Of a DNA stretch of 25,098 nt, positions 5,677 to 12,182 are shown in pieces. The stretch is from a virus. Every line of letters starts with the position of its first letter. Position 1 is the stretch's first letter. Below the pieces are notes generated by a model, which did not search any database, was not told where the DNA came from, and was given only the letters and a program-made list of their open reading frames with translations. The position numbers and the translations under genes were made by a program. Where the stretch lies: positions 1-25,098 of the IMG/VR virus record IMGVR_UViG_3300044614_000303. One strand, given 5' to 3'.

Positions 5677-6916
5677 ACGAAAGTTGCTCGGATGCCTCAT
5701 GGACAAGTTCGTAAACCGAACCGTCCTCCTAACCCAAATCCCTGAACGCCTATTCACAGGCAACAACGTCCTCCTGTACCGGGCTATCGAATCCCTTCAC
5801 AAAGCAGAGCGAGAGGTTGATGTCGTTACCGTCTACAAGTACCTCGCCGACCAAGGCCAAGCCCACGTCCTACTCGAAGGCATCGACCCCGAAGCAGGGC
5901 TGGTCAGCAACTGGAAGACCTACGCATCCGACCTGCACGACCTTTGGAAGGAGAGGGAAGAGGCGAGGATTATGGAGGAACTGGCTCACGACAGGGACAT
6001 CCCCAAAGCCTTCCAACGATACCAATCCATCCAAGCCGTTGAGTCCAACGCCTCCGAATCGTCAGCCCATGAACTCGCCAAGGACTTCCTCGCCAACATG
6101 AACGAGGTACGGGAAGGAAGACGCAAGGATCAAATCTACCAAACCTTCATCCGACCGCTCGACAACATCTGCACCGGGTTCAAGCCATCCGAGTTCATCC
6201 TCGTAGGTGGTCGTCCCGCAATGGGTAAGACCCTGCTTGCTTTGCAGATAGCGATGAACCAAGCCATGGCCGATATTCCCGTCGTGTTCTTCACGATGGA
6301 GATGTCTGCAGACCAACTGACCCAGCGGATGCTTTCCAACCTTGGAACCATGGACGGCTCTGCATTCCTCAAACCCGACGAGCGAATCAGCACCGAGCAG
6401 TTTTTGACCTTGGCCCAAAAAGCCGATCAACTCAAAGGCAAGCCTCTCTACATCGTTGACCTGCACCAAGCAAACCTCGACCGCATCGAGGGGGAGATAG
6501 CGAAACTCAAGGCCAAGTTCGGAATCGTTGGTTTCTACCTCGACTACCTGCAACTCGTAGAGCCTGCGAAGATTGACAAGCCCAAGCCCAAGATTGAGCA
6601 GATGACTAACATCTCCAAGCAACTCAAAGCAATCTGCAAGAGGCAAAAGGTCTTCGGGGTCGTGGTTTCTTCGCTTTCAAGGGCAACCGAAGGCAGGGCA
6701 GACCATCGCCCCATCATGTCCGACCTGCGAGAAACGGGGCAACTGGAGTTCGATGCCGACAAAATCGCCTTCGTCTATCGCCCCTACGAACACGACAAGA
6801 ACGCAGAACAGGATCTCATGGAGGTCATCTTTCGTAAGAACAGGAACGGAAGCCTTGGAATCGCCCAAGTCCAATGCCAACTGCCCTACACCAAAGCCAA
6901 CGAATATCCGCTATGA
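5648..6916 (+). CDS. dnaB: DnaB-like replicative DNA helicase
   Basis: 422 residues. The N-terminal helical domain (about 5-110, SAERKLLGCLMDK and onward) matches the DnaB N-terminal collar. A linker leads to a RecA-type motor with Walker A GGRPAMGKT (187-195), a conserved FFTMEMS segment, a Walker B-like GFYLDYLQLV, and a C-terminal DLRETGQLEFDADKIAFVYRP containing the arginine-finger region. The hexamer would unwind DNA 5' to 3' at the phage fork. The length is slightly short for a bacterial DnaB (about 450-470) but normal for phage versions. The start is ATGATG at 5648; either ATG could be used. It overlaps the initiator gene, and its stop overlaps the nuclease ATG. Confidence 0.95.
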   Translation: MMNPYQLSAERKLLGCLMDKFVNRTVLLTQIPERLFTGNNVLLYRAIESLHKAEREVDVVTVYKYLADQGQAHVLLEGIDPEAGLVSNWKTYASDLHDLWKEREEARIMEELAHDRDIPKAFQRYQSIQAVESNASESSAHELAKDFLANMNEVREGRRKDQIYQTFIRPLDNICTGFKPSEFILVGGRPAMGKTLLALQIAMNQAMADIPVVFFTMEMSADQLTQRMLSNLGTMDGSAFLKPDERISTEQFLTLAQKADQLKGKPLYIVDLHQANLDRIEGEIAKLKAKFGIVGFYLDYLQLVEPAKIDKPKPKIEQMTNISKQLKAICKRQKVFGVVVSSLSRATEGRADHRPIMSDLRETGQLEFDADKIAFVYRPYEHDKNAEQDLMEVIFRKNRNGSLGIAQVQCQLPYTKANEYPL

Positions 6917-7242
6917 CCCCCGAATACACCCTGCAAGCCGCTTGCGTCAAGTTGTTCAAACTACTGAAGCCCCACGAAGACGGGCGGTTATTCCTAAACC
7001 TCAACAACCCCCGAAGCCGAACGAACGGTCATTTTCTCAAAGGCATCGGCCTGACCGCTGGGGTTGCAGACATGACCTACTTATCGGACAAGGGAGCCAT
7101 CTTTTTGGAGTTCAAAGCCGAGAAAGGCAAGCAGTCCCTCTCGCAGAAGTGGTGGCAGGGGGTCGTCCAAGAGGCAGGGTACAGGTACGAGGTCATCCGA
7201 AGCATTGAGGATTTTCAGCGAGTGGTCGCAAGTGTGGAATAG
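6913..7242 (+). CDS. VRR-NUC domain nuclease
   Basis: 109 residues from the ATG overlapping the helicase stop. The stand-alone VRR-NUC fold of the PD-(D/E)xK superfamily is visible: GVADMTYL with Asp53, then FLEFKAE with Glu66 and Lys68, then KQSLSQKWWQGVV, where a Gln normally completes the site, and GYRYEVIRS. Phage VRR-NUC proteins are thought to resolve branched DNA during replication or packaging. Coupling to the helicase supports a role in replication or recombination intermediates. Confidence 0.88.
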   Translation: MTPEYTLQAACVKLFKLLKPHEDGRLFLNLNNPRSRTNGHFLKGIGLTAGVADMTYLSDKGAIFLEFKAEKGKQSLSQKWWQGVVQEAGYRYEVIRSIEDFQRVVASVE

Positions 7243-7247
7243 TTGTG

Positions 7248-7255
7248 TAGATTTG
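7248..7255 (+). promoter_or_regulatory. Candidate promoter -7 box for a near-leaderless lipoprotein transcript
   Basis: TAGATTTG matches TAnnTTTG and ends 4 nt before the ATG at 7260, which would make the mRNA leaderless or nearly so. No TTG lies at the ideal -33 position. Confidence 0.45.
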
Positions 7256-7259
7256 TTCC

Positions 7260-7457
7260 ATGGCCCGACTGCTACTGCTGCTCCTGCTGACCGCTTGCAC
7301 CAACGACCGCCCTTGGAAGGTGATTGAGGTCCGGGCCAAGGGTAACGCCTGCGAGTATGTGCTAAGCCGTTCCAACGGATTCGGGCCTCAAATTAAGACC
7401 AAGGTCGATTCGTGTGGGAGGTATCGGTTGTTTGAAACTATACCCAATCGGATATAA
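7260..7457 (+). CDS. Small lipoprotein
   Basis: 65 residues beginning MARLLLLLLLTACTND: a very short signal peptide with one Arg, a run of seven Leu and a lipobox LTAC, so Cys13 should be lipidated after signal peptidase II cleavage. The mature part of about 53 residues has two further Cys (about 31 and 52) that could form a disulphide in the periplasm. It lies well away from the lysis genes, so an outer spanin role is unlikely. A small lipoprotein in an early region with its own promoter box is more suggestive of superinfection exclusion, which is inference. The stop codon overlaps the first of three TATAAT-containing repeats. Confidence 0.7.
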   Translation: MARLLLLLLLTACTNDRPWKVIEVRAKGNACEYVLSRSNGFGPQIKTKVDSCGRYRLFETIPNRI

Positions 7458-7548
7458 TTTATAGAAAAACTTAAAATTTATACGCATTCGGGTATAATGA
7501 ATGAGGAATCGGTCAATAAGCACCCTTATCGCATATAATGAATGATAA
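7444..7548. repeat. Three AT-rich TATAAT repeats with 40-41 bp spacing (candidate operators)
   Basis: TATAAT occurs at 7453, 7493 and 7534, each preceded by a TCGG/TCGC core; the second and third share TATAATGAATGA. The second copy lies in an inverted repeat CATTC (7485-7489) / GAATG (7499-7503), the third in TTATC (7526-7530) / GATAA (7544-7548). Spacing is close to four helical turns. The array lies upstream of the gene at 7565 and suggests cooperative regulator binding or a promoter array. Confidence 0.5.
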
Positions 7549-7564
7549 ATCCGTCATCCCATAC

Positions 7565-7771
7565 ATGAAAACGATATACTTTCAACCCAAGGGAATAAAC
7601 CCAAAATTTTGCGAAGCAGGTGTCATTCACGAAAGCGACAATGAATCTATCTGCTACTTAGGTGAACCTTGCAAAATATCAATTAATGATGTAAAAATCA
7701 TACCAAACGAGAGCGTCGCTTATGATGAAAAAAATGGGTTATATCTTGTTCGGGAAAGTACTCATTCGTGA
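7565..7771 (+). CDS. Hypothetical small protein (AT-rich gene)
   Basis: 68 residues from the ATG at 7565. An in-frame ATG at 7538 lies inside the third TATAAT repeat; 7565 is preferred because it reads ATGAAAAC after an A/C-rich leader, like the starts at 7848, 8095 and 8440. The protein looks beta-rich with two Cys (FCEAGVIHE, ICYLGEPCK gives more) and a SINDVKIIPN strand, like a small binding domain, but no family is recognised. The low GC compared with the replication genes suggests an accessory gene. Confidence 0.6.
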   Translation: MKTIYFQPKGINPKFCEAGVIHESDNESICYLGEPCKISINDVKIIPNESVAYDEKNGLYLVRESTHS

Positions 7772-7777
7772 ACAAAT

Positions 7778-7832
7778 CGTCAGCCTCTGTTCTTACCAAA
7801 CCTCCCCCAGCGTCAGCCTATAAACTTACCAA
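7778..7832 (+). repeat. 22-bp imperfect direct repeat upstream of 7848
   Basis: Two 22-nt copies at 7778-7799 and 7811-7832 start with CGTCAGCCT and end with CTTACCAA, differing at four central positions (18 of 22 identical), with a 33-bp period. They fill the gap between two accessory genes and could be regulator sites or traces of a local duplication. Confidence 0.5.
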
Positions 7833-7847
7833 CCAAACCCCAAACCG

Positions 7848-8054
7848 ATGAAAACCATTAGCGATAGTGCTGACCTTAAATTGAAACAAATTGTTGTCAT
7901 TGGCAAATTTAACGATGGCAAATGCCGTCAAGTATTGATTAGCCAAGAAGCGCAAGACGTTGTGTTGTCGGCAATAATGGCTTGTGAACAACAAATTAGA
8001 GTGCTTGAAACAATAATTGAGGGCATTGATATTGAGCAGCCGTCATCTTACTGA
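7848..8054 (+). CDS. Hypothetical protein
   Basis: 68 residues starting ATGAAAACC after a G-poor leader. The first half is beta-like (KLKQIVVIGKFNDGKCRQVLI), the second a helix ending in a heptad-like segment (IMACEQQIRVLETIIEGI). No recognised family or membrane segment. It is part of the run of small AT-richer accessory genes. Confidence 0.6.
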   Translation: MKTISDSADLKLKQIVVIGKFNDGKCRQVLISQEAQDVVLSAIMACEQQIRVLETIIEGIDIEQPSSY

Positions 8055-8094
8055 CCATTTCGTTGACACCACCCAAATGCTAAAACCCAACCCC

Positions 8095-8247
8095 ATGAAA
8101 ACCACACCAACCGATTTCCGACGCTGGCAACTCCACATCCGCAAGGAATGCGTCAACTGCAACCGCCCCGACAAATCCGAAACCATCAAGGCTTGGTCCG
8201 TCAACTGGACCCTGCTCGGTCGAATCCTTCAAGCCAAAAACGCCTGA
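8095..8247 (+). CDS. Hypothetical small protein with a CxxC pair
   Basis: 50 residues from the ATG at 8095; an upstream ATG at 8077 would add six residues, but 8095 has the same ATGAAAACC context as its neighbours. It contains one ECVNCNRPD motif, a single CxxC that could bind metal only with a partner molecule. It is otherwise basic and Trp-containing. No family is recognised. It ends 2 nt before the DUF551 gene. Confidence 0.55.
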   Translation: MKTTPTDFRRWQLHIRKECVNCNRPDKSETIKAWSVNWTLLGRILQAKNA

Positions 8248-8249
8248 CC

Positions 8250-8429
8250 ATGGAATGGATTAAATGCTTGGACCGGATGCCGACACCTTACGAGCCAGTC
8301 CTGATTTTCACGACCGACATGAATCAAGCCTACGCATGGCTTGGAGATGGACGCTGGTACTACGAACACCAAACTTGGTTCCTAATCGAAGTCAGCCATT
8401 GGATGCCCCTACCCCCAAACCCTTTTTAG
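8250..8429 (+). CDS. DUF551-type small phage protein
   Basis: 59 residues with the DUF551 layout: an N-terminal W-I-x-C-x-D-R-M-P segment, a central V-L-I-F strand, and a C-terminal V-S-H-W-M-P-L-P-P. These proteins are common in phage and prophage accessory regions and have no established function. The start at 8250 follows the previous stop directly. Confidence 0.8.
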   Translation: MEWIKCLDRMPTPYEPVLIFTTDMNQAYAWLGDGRWYYEHQTWFLIEVSHWMPLPPNPF

Positions 8430-8439
8430 CCCAAACAAA

Positions 8440-8637
8440 ATGAAAACACCAGACGAAATACTCGCCAAGCACGAGGACAATAACGAAATGCACTTCCATC
8501 AAGTTGATAGGGAATGGATTATTGAGGCCATGAAGGACTTTGCCTTTGAGTTTGCGGAAGCAGCCGTTGAGAATTGGGGATTGACCAAAGTTGAACGGAA
8601 TTATTTGGAAGACTACTACAAGAAAATAACTCAATGA
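8440..8637 (+). CDS. Hypothetical acidic helical protein
   Basis: 65 residues, rich in Glu, Asp and aromatic residues, predicted mostly helical (EWIIEAMKDFAFEFAEAAVENW). No DNA-binding or catalytic motif is visible. Its acidic, compact character is compatible with a small inhibitor or DNA-mimic type protein, which is speculation. Its stop overlaps the ATG of the DnaA-like gene. Confidence 0.65.
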   Translation: MKTPDEILAKHEDNNEMHFHQVDREWIIEAMKDFAFEFAEAAVENWGLTKVERNYLEDYYKKITQ

Positions 8638-8939
8638 CCATGGACCTAATCTCACGAACCATCCTCGGCTATACGGCAGAGGTCGTCGGAGTCAGCCCCG
8701 ATGACATCTTGAGCGAAGTCAAGACCCAAGAACTGGTCCTTGCTCGCAGCATCTTCGCAGACATTGCCTACTCGGAATACCTCTACACCTACTGCCAAAT
8801 CGGGCGAATCATCAAGAGGAACCACGCCACAGTCATGCACAACCTCGAAATCCTTGCCAAAAACATGAGGGCAAGACCGGACATTAAATTCCTTCGTACA
8901 CAGGTTCTTAACAGGACACGGGATTTTTTGCAACATTAA
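8634..8939 (+). CDS. Stand-alone DnaA domain IV-like DNA-binding protein
   Basis: 101 residues (a second ATG at 8640 is possible). Residues about 17-75 match the C-terminal DnaA-box-binding domain: VGVSPDDILS, an AR-x-I-F-A-D-I-A helix pair, and a recognition segment GRIIKRNHATVMHNLE that parallels the GRDHTTV-x-HA signature. The AAA+ part of DnaA is missing. Phage proteins of this kind can bind DnaA boxes or related sites and may redirect host initiation or act as repressors. It lies 3 kb from the initiator, in the accessory block, directly before the sigma-like gene. Confidence 0.75.
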   Translation: MTMDLISRTILGYTAEVVGVSPDDILSEVKTQELVLARSIFADIAYSEYLYTYCQIGRIIKRNHATVMHNLEILAKNMRARPDIKFLRTQVLNRTRDFLQH

Positions 8940-8960
8940 CAACAACCCCCTCCATCTTTG
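8927..8960 (+). promoter_or_regulatory. Possible promoter before the sigma-like gene
   Basis: TTTG (8927-8930) and CATCTTTG (8953-8960) are separated by 22 nt, a near match to the Bacteroidota TTTG / TAnnTTTG pattern with one mismatch in the -7 box. The GTG start at 8966 follows after 5 nt, again giving a near-leaderless mRNA. Confidence 0.4.
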
Positions 8961-8965
8961 CGTGA

Positions 8966-9514
8966 GTGAACGCAGAGGCTACCATCCTTGACCTGTATCG
9001 CAGCGGAGAAATCCGCAAGGCTTGCCTCACCATCACGGGGGGCAATCCGCTTTGGAAGGACCTCGAACAAGAGGTCGTCCTGATTCTGCTCGAAAAAGAC
9101 CCCGACAAGATTACCAAGATGCAGGTCCAAGGCTACCTGCGTTTCTACATAGTTCGTTTGATAATGAACCTGTACCGGGGCAACAACAACCAGTTCGCCA
9201 AGAAGTACCGACACCACGACGAGCGGGTCGAAGTGGATCCCGAAACCCAAGAACTAAGCAAGGACTACGACTCCCTGCTCGACGACCTTTGGGCTATTGC
9301 CCAGCAAGAGATGGACTCTTGGGCCAAGGACGGAGCGTTCCCCTACGACAAAGAACTGCTCAACCTACTCATGCAGACAGGGAATATGAAAGCCATGAGC
9401 CGAGAAACGGGCATCCCGTACCGCTCCATCATTTACTCCATCGAACAGGCCAAGGCCAAAATCAAAACCGCAATTGAAGCAAATGGATACACTGGTATAT
9501 CCCATCCTGATTAG
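8966..9514 (+). CDS. Sigma-70-like phage transcription factor
   Basis: 182 residues from a GTG at 8966; no ATG is available upstream in frame. Residues about 25-75 (PLWKDLEQEVVLILLE, then YLRFYIVRLIMNLYRG) resemble sigma region 2 with its LxQE-type helix, and the C-terminal part (about 135-172, LMQTGNMKAMSRETGIPYRSIIYSIEQAKAKIK) is a region 4-like HTH. An acidic linker separates them. This is the layout of small ECF-type sigma factors. It could redirect host RNA polymerase to phage late promoters; the ACATTTAC motif in front of structural genes is a candidate target. Its placement before the packaging and structural genes fits a late-switch role. Confidence 0.6.
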   Translation: MNAEATILDLYRSGEIRKACLTITGGNPLWKDLEQEVVLILLEKDPDKITKMQVQGYLRFYIVRLIMNLYRGNNNQFAKKYRHHDERVEVDPETQELSKDYDSLLDDLWAIAQQEMDSWAKDGAFPYDKELLNLLMQTGNMKAMSRETGIPYRSIIYSIEQAKAKIKTAIEANGYTGISHPD

Positions 9515-9734
9515 TGCTTTAGCGACCCTTGCGGTCGTGGAGTTCCGGGTCCTGCCGGGATGGTTCTACGCTCTGCCCTTCGCCAAGCGGAAGCCGTTTT
9601 CGTGCATGACCTGCTTCGGGTTTTGGCTTGGCTTTGCCCTGACCCTGCCGACCTGCCAATGGTACTTGGCTCCAATCCTTGGGCTCGCCTCATCTGCCAC
9701 CGCAATAATCATTCGGGAATGGACCTTCAAATGA
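9483..9734 (+). CDS. Small membrane protein with a CxxC motif
   Basis: 83 residues from the ATG at 9483 (a TTG at 9474 is less likely). Three hydrophobic stretches are apparent: about 4-18, about 40-57 (FGFWLGFALTL) and about 62-77. A CMTC motif occurs before the second. The start overlaps the sigma-like gene by 32 nt, and the stop overlaps the next ATG. Similar phage proteins with a C-x-x-C-x-x-FWLGF segment exist, with no known function. A membrane location is likely. Confidence 0.65.
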   Translation: MDTLVYPILISALATLAVVEFRVLPGWFYALPFAKRKPFSCMTCFGFWLGFALTLPTCQWYLAPILGLASSATAIIIREWTFK

Positions 9735-10000
9735 CCAACGACCAATTCATCGTGGCCCAAAAGCACAGGAAGTACTGGGACCAATATGTGGCATCCCTAA
9801 CCATGCGACTGCCACCCGATGCGGTTGGTGAACTGCAAGCCATCCTGACGGCTCACGGCCGACCTCCCACGAATTGGTGGTGCGCTGACTGCGTAAAATC
9901 GGCTCTCCAATACATTTACCTACAAGCGGACCTGTTCCTCGAAGTAAACCAAAACACCATAACCCACCCCCTAAATGCCCCTGCCAATCCCGAACAATAA
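9731..10000 (+). CDS. Hypothetical protein with CxxC
   Basis: 89 residues. The N-terminal half is charged and helical, and the middle carries WWCADCVKSALQYIYLQADLF (about 49-69), with a CxxC that could bind metal or form a disulphide. No known family. The start overlaps the previous stop (ATGA), and the gene overlaps the next by 26 nt. Confidence 0.6.
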   Translation: MTNDQFIVAQKHRKYWDQYVASLTMRLPPDAVGELQAILTAHGRPPTNWWCADCVKSALQYIYLQADLFLEVNQNTITHPLNAPANPEQ

Positions 10001-10439
10001 CGAAAGCAAAGAAGGCTTCATCGGTCGCTGCATGAGCAATAACCAAACCAATGCAGAGTTCCCCGATACGGCTCAACGGCTTGCCGTTTGCGGCTCAACG
10101 TGGGAGAATCACAAGAGGCAGCAATTCGAGTCCTATGCCGACTATGGGGAAGGTATCAGGAACAACGCCAAGCGAGGGATAGAACTCAACGAAAGGAACG
10201 GGAACAAGTGTGCGACGCAGACGGGTAAGGTCCGGGCGCAGCAGTTAGCCAACGGGGAACCTATCTCGGTGGAAACCATCAAGCGGATGCACTCCTACCT
10301 ATCCCGTGCTGAAACCTACTACGACAATGCAGACGACACCTCGGACTGCGGTTACATCTCATATCTCCTATGGGGTGGCAAGTCGGCTCTCTCATGGAGC
10401 AGGAACAAACTCCGGGAACTTGGCGAACTCGAAGGCTAA
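9975..10439 (+). CDS. Phage protein with the KRG-LNE / RAQQLA-type domain
   Basis: 154 residues with two parts. Residues 1-45 (MPLPIPNNNESKEGFIGRCM, then EFPDTAQRLAVCGSTW) form a short module found at the N-terminus of many phage proteins. Residues about 55-154 (NNAKRGIELNE, RAQQLANGEPIS, IKRMHSYLSRAE, YLLWGGKSALSWSRNKL) match a domain that I know as an extension of phage prohead proteases and related head proteins. Here it stands alone, before the ParB-methyltransferase gene and far from the XkdF-like protease at 22210. Its function is not established. Confidence 0.65.
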   Translation: MPLPIPNNNESKEGFIGRCMSNNQTNAEFPDTAQRLAVCGSTWENHKRQQFESYADYGEGIRNNAKRGIELNERNGNKCATQTGKVRAQQLANGEPISVETIKRMHSYLSRAETYYDNADDTSDCGYISYLLWGGKSALSWSRNKLRELGELEG

Positions 10440-10470
10440 AGACGAAGACGAAGCCCAAGTGCAGGCTCGG

Positions 10471-10611
10471 ATGGACTCGCTGATGATGGTCATTACGACC
10501 CTGTGCGACTGCATCGGAGCGGTGGATGAGTCCAATGCCCCGAACCAGTACGAAGTGAAAATGAAAATCGTAAACAAGATAAGCGACCTAATAGACAAAA
10601 TCGAATACTGA
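10471..10611 (+). CDS. Hypothetical small helical protein
   Basis: 46 residues from the ATG at 10471. In-frame GTG (10459) and TTG (10420) codons could add an acidic N-terminal extension, the latter overlapping the previous gene by 20 nt, so the start is uncertain. The product is helical (MMVITTLCDCIGAV, then VKMKIVNKISDLIDKIEY) with no recognised motif. Its stop and the ATG of the ParB-methyltransferase gene overlap as TGATG, which supports a real translated gene. Confidence 0.5.
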   Translation: MDSLMMVITTLCDCIGAVDESNAPNQYEVKMKIVNKISDLIDKIEY

Positions 10612-11789
10612 TGCAACGAGTACCCATAGGAACCATTAAGAACAACCCAAACAACCCAAGGGTCATCAAGGACGACAAGTTCAAGAAACTCGTGCAGTCC
10701 ATCAAAGACCTACCCGAAATGGCCGAGGTTCGTCCCGTTGTGGTCAATACCGATATGGTTGTGCTTGGAGGTAACATGAGGCTCAAGGCCATGCGTGAGG
10801 CTGGATGGAAGGACGTGCCGATTCAAGTCGTGGATTGGGACGAGGACAAGCAAAGGCAGTTCATTATCAAGGACAACGTAAGTGGGGGCGAGTGGGATTG
10901 GGATATGCTTGCGAATGAATGGGACACAGAGGAACTACAAGAGTGGGGTCTTGACCTACCCGACTTTGACAACGGCAAGGAATTGGAAGCGGAGGAAGAT
11001 GACTACGAGATGCCTGAGGAATTGCAGACCGACATCGTGCTGGGCGACCTGTTCGAGATTGGTCCGCATCGTTTGCTTTGTGGGGATTCAACGGATAGCG
11101 ATGCCGTTGCGAAGCTGTTAAACGGAAAGGAACCATACCTAATGGTTACTGACCCGCCTTATGGAGTTGTTTACGATGCTAATTGGAGGAATGAGGCAGA
11201 AAGAGCAGATGGAACTAAAATAGGGGCTTCAGCGGTTGGTAAAGTATCAAATGATGACAATGCCGATTGGAGTGAATCGTGGTCTTTAAGTCCAGCAAAA
11301 GTTGCTTATGTTTATCATGCGGGCGTTTTTAGCGGTATCGTTCAAAAATCCTTATCTGACTGCGACTTCATTATTAGAAGTCAAATAATATGGGTTAAGT
11401 CGAATTTTGCTATAAGTCGAGCAGATTATCACTGGAAGCACGAGCCTTGTTGGTATGCAGTCAAAAAAGGAAATAAGGGTAATTGGGCAAGCGATAGAAA
11501 ACAAACCACCGTTTGGGAAATAGCCAAACCATCTAAAAGCGAAACAGGACACAGCACTCAAAAACCAGTCGAGTGTATGGCTAAACCTATCGGAAATCAC
11601 GATGGAGATGTTTACGACCCATTTTTAGGTTCAGGGACCACAATGGTAGCAGCCCACCAGCTTAACCGCAAGTGCTACGGCATGGAACTTGACCCGAAGT
11701 ACTGCCAAGTCATCGTGGACAGGATGCTTAAACTTGACCCGACCTTGGATGTCAAGAGGAACGGCCTGCCGTACAAAACAGGCGAATAA
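10611..11789 (+). CDS. ParB-like nuclease domain fused to a DNA N4/N6 methyltransferase
   Basis: 392 residues. The N-terminal domain (about 1-100) is a ParB/Srx fold with NNPNNPR, VRPVVVNTDMVVLGGNMRLKAM and a DIQVV-like strand. A linker precedes a beta-class methyltransferase with motif IV DPPY (181-184) and a C-terminal motif I region DPFLGSGTT (336-344). DPPY means amino methylation of adenine or cytosine. Phage enzymes of this fusion type modify phage DNA, often against host restriction. Roughly 11130-11640 is visibly more AT-rich than both ends of the gene, suggesting that the catalytic core was exchanged by recombination. It is placed directly before the terminase genes. Confidence 0.9.
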   Translation: MQRVPIGTIKNNPNNPRVIKDDKFKKLVQSIKDLPEMAEVRPVVVNTDMVVLGGNMRLKAMREAGWKDVPIQVVDWDEDKQRQFIIKDNVSGGEWDWDMLANEWDTEELQEWGLDLPDFDNGKELEAEEDDYEMPEELQTDIVLGDLFEIGPHRLLCGDSTDSDAVAKLLNGKEPYLMVTDPPYGVVYDANWRNEAERADGTKIGASAVGKVSNDDNADWSESWSLSPAKVAYVYHAGVFSGIVQKSLSDCDFIIRSQIIWVKSNFAISRADYHWKHEPCWYAVKKGNKGNWASDRKQTTVWEIAKPSKSETGHSTQKPVECMAKPIGNHDGDVYDPFLGSGTTMVAAHQLNRKCYGMELDPKYCQVIVDRMLKLDPTLDVKRNGLPYKTGE

Positions 11790-11795
11790 CAGGCT

Positions 11796-12182
11796 ATGCC
11801 GATACCTAACGAACATATCAACCAATTCAAGAAGGGAGAGTCAGGCAACCCCAATGGTCGTCCACGCAAGTACGTCAGCACCTTGGTTGACCAAGGCTAC
11901 AAGCGGTCCGAAATCAACGACACCATCCAAAACATGATGGCCATGACATTGGAGGAAGTCAAGGCGGTTTGGGACAACCCAACGGCAACGGTCCTCGAAA
12001 AGACCATCGCCTCGGCCATCCGCAAGTCCATCGAAAAGGGAACGCTATACTCCATGGAAACGCTGCTCTCACGGGTCTACGGTCAACCCAAGCAGGAGGT
12101 CGCTGCAACCATATCGCCTCAACCAATTTGGCAGGGCGTAAAACTACAAGTTGACACCAACCACAACGGCAATCAAGATTGA
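11796..12182 (+). CDS. Putative terminase small subunit (DUF5681-type)
   Basis: 128 residues. Begins with a polar stretch and the motif FKKGESGNPNGRPRK (residues 11-25), the hallmark of DUF5681 proteins encoded beside terminase large subunits. A helical region follows (TVLEKTIASAIRKSIEKG) and a variable C-terminus. It lies 6 nt after the methyltransferase gene and overlaps the terminase large gene by 32 nt. From motif and position it is probably the DNA-recognition subunit for packaging; a direct HTH is not obvious, so some uncertainty remains. Confidence 0.7.
   Translation: MPIPNEHINQFKKGESGNPNGRPRKYVSTLVDQGYKRSEINDTIQNMMAMTLEEVKAVWDNPTATVLEKTIASAIRKSIEKGTLYSMETLLSRVYGQPKQEVAATISPQPIWQGVKLQVDTNHNGNQD

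Noticed and set aside
6062-6646. Minus-strand open frame inside the helicase gene
   Set aside because: The plus strand encodes the conserved helicase with its Walker motifs here; the antisense frame has no recognisable features.
7444-7548. Possible CRISPR array because of regular 40-bp spacing
   Set aside because: Only three short, imperfect units, no conserved repeat of 24-37 bp, and no cas genes in the window.
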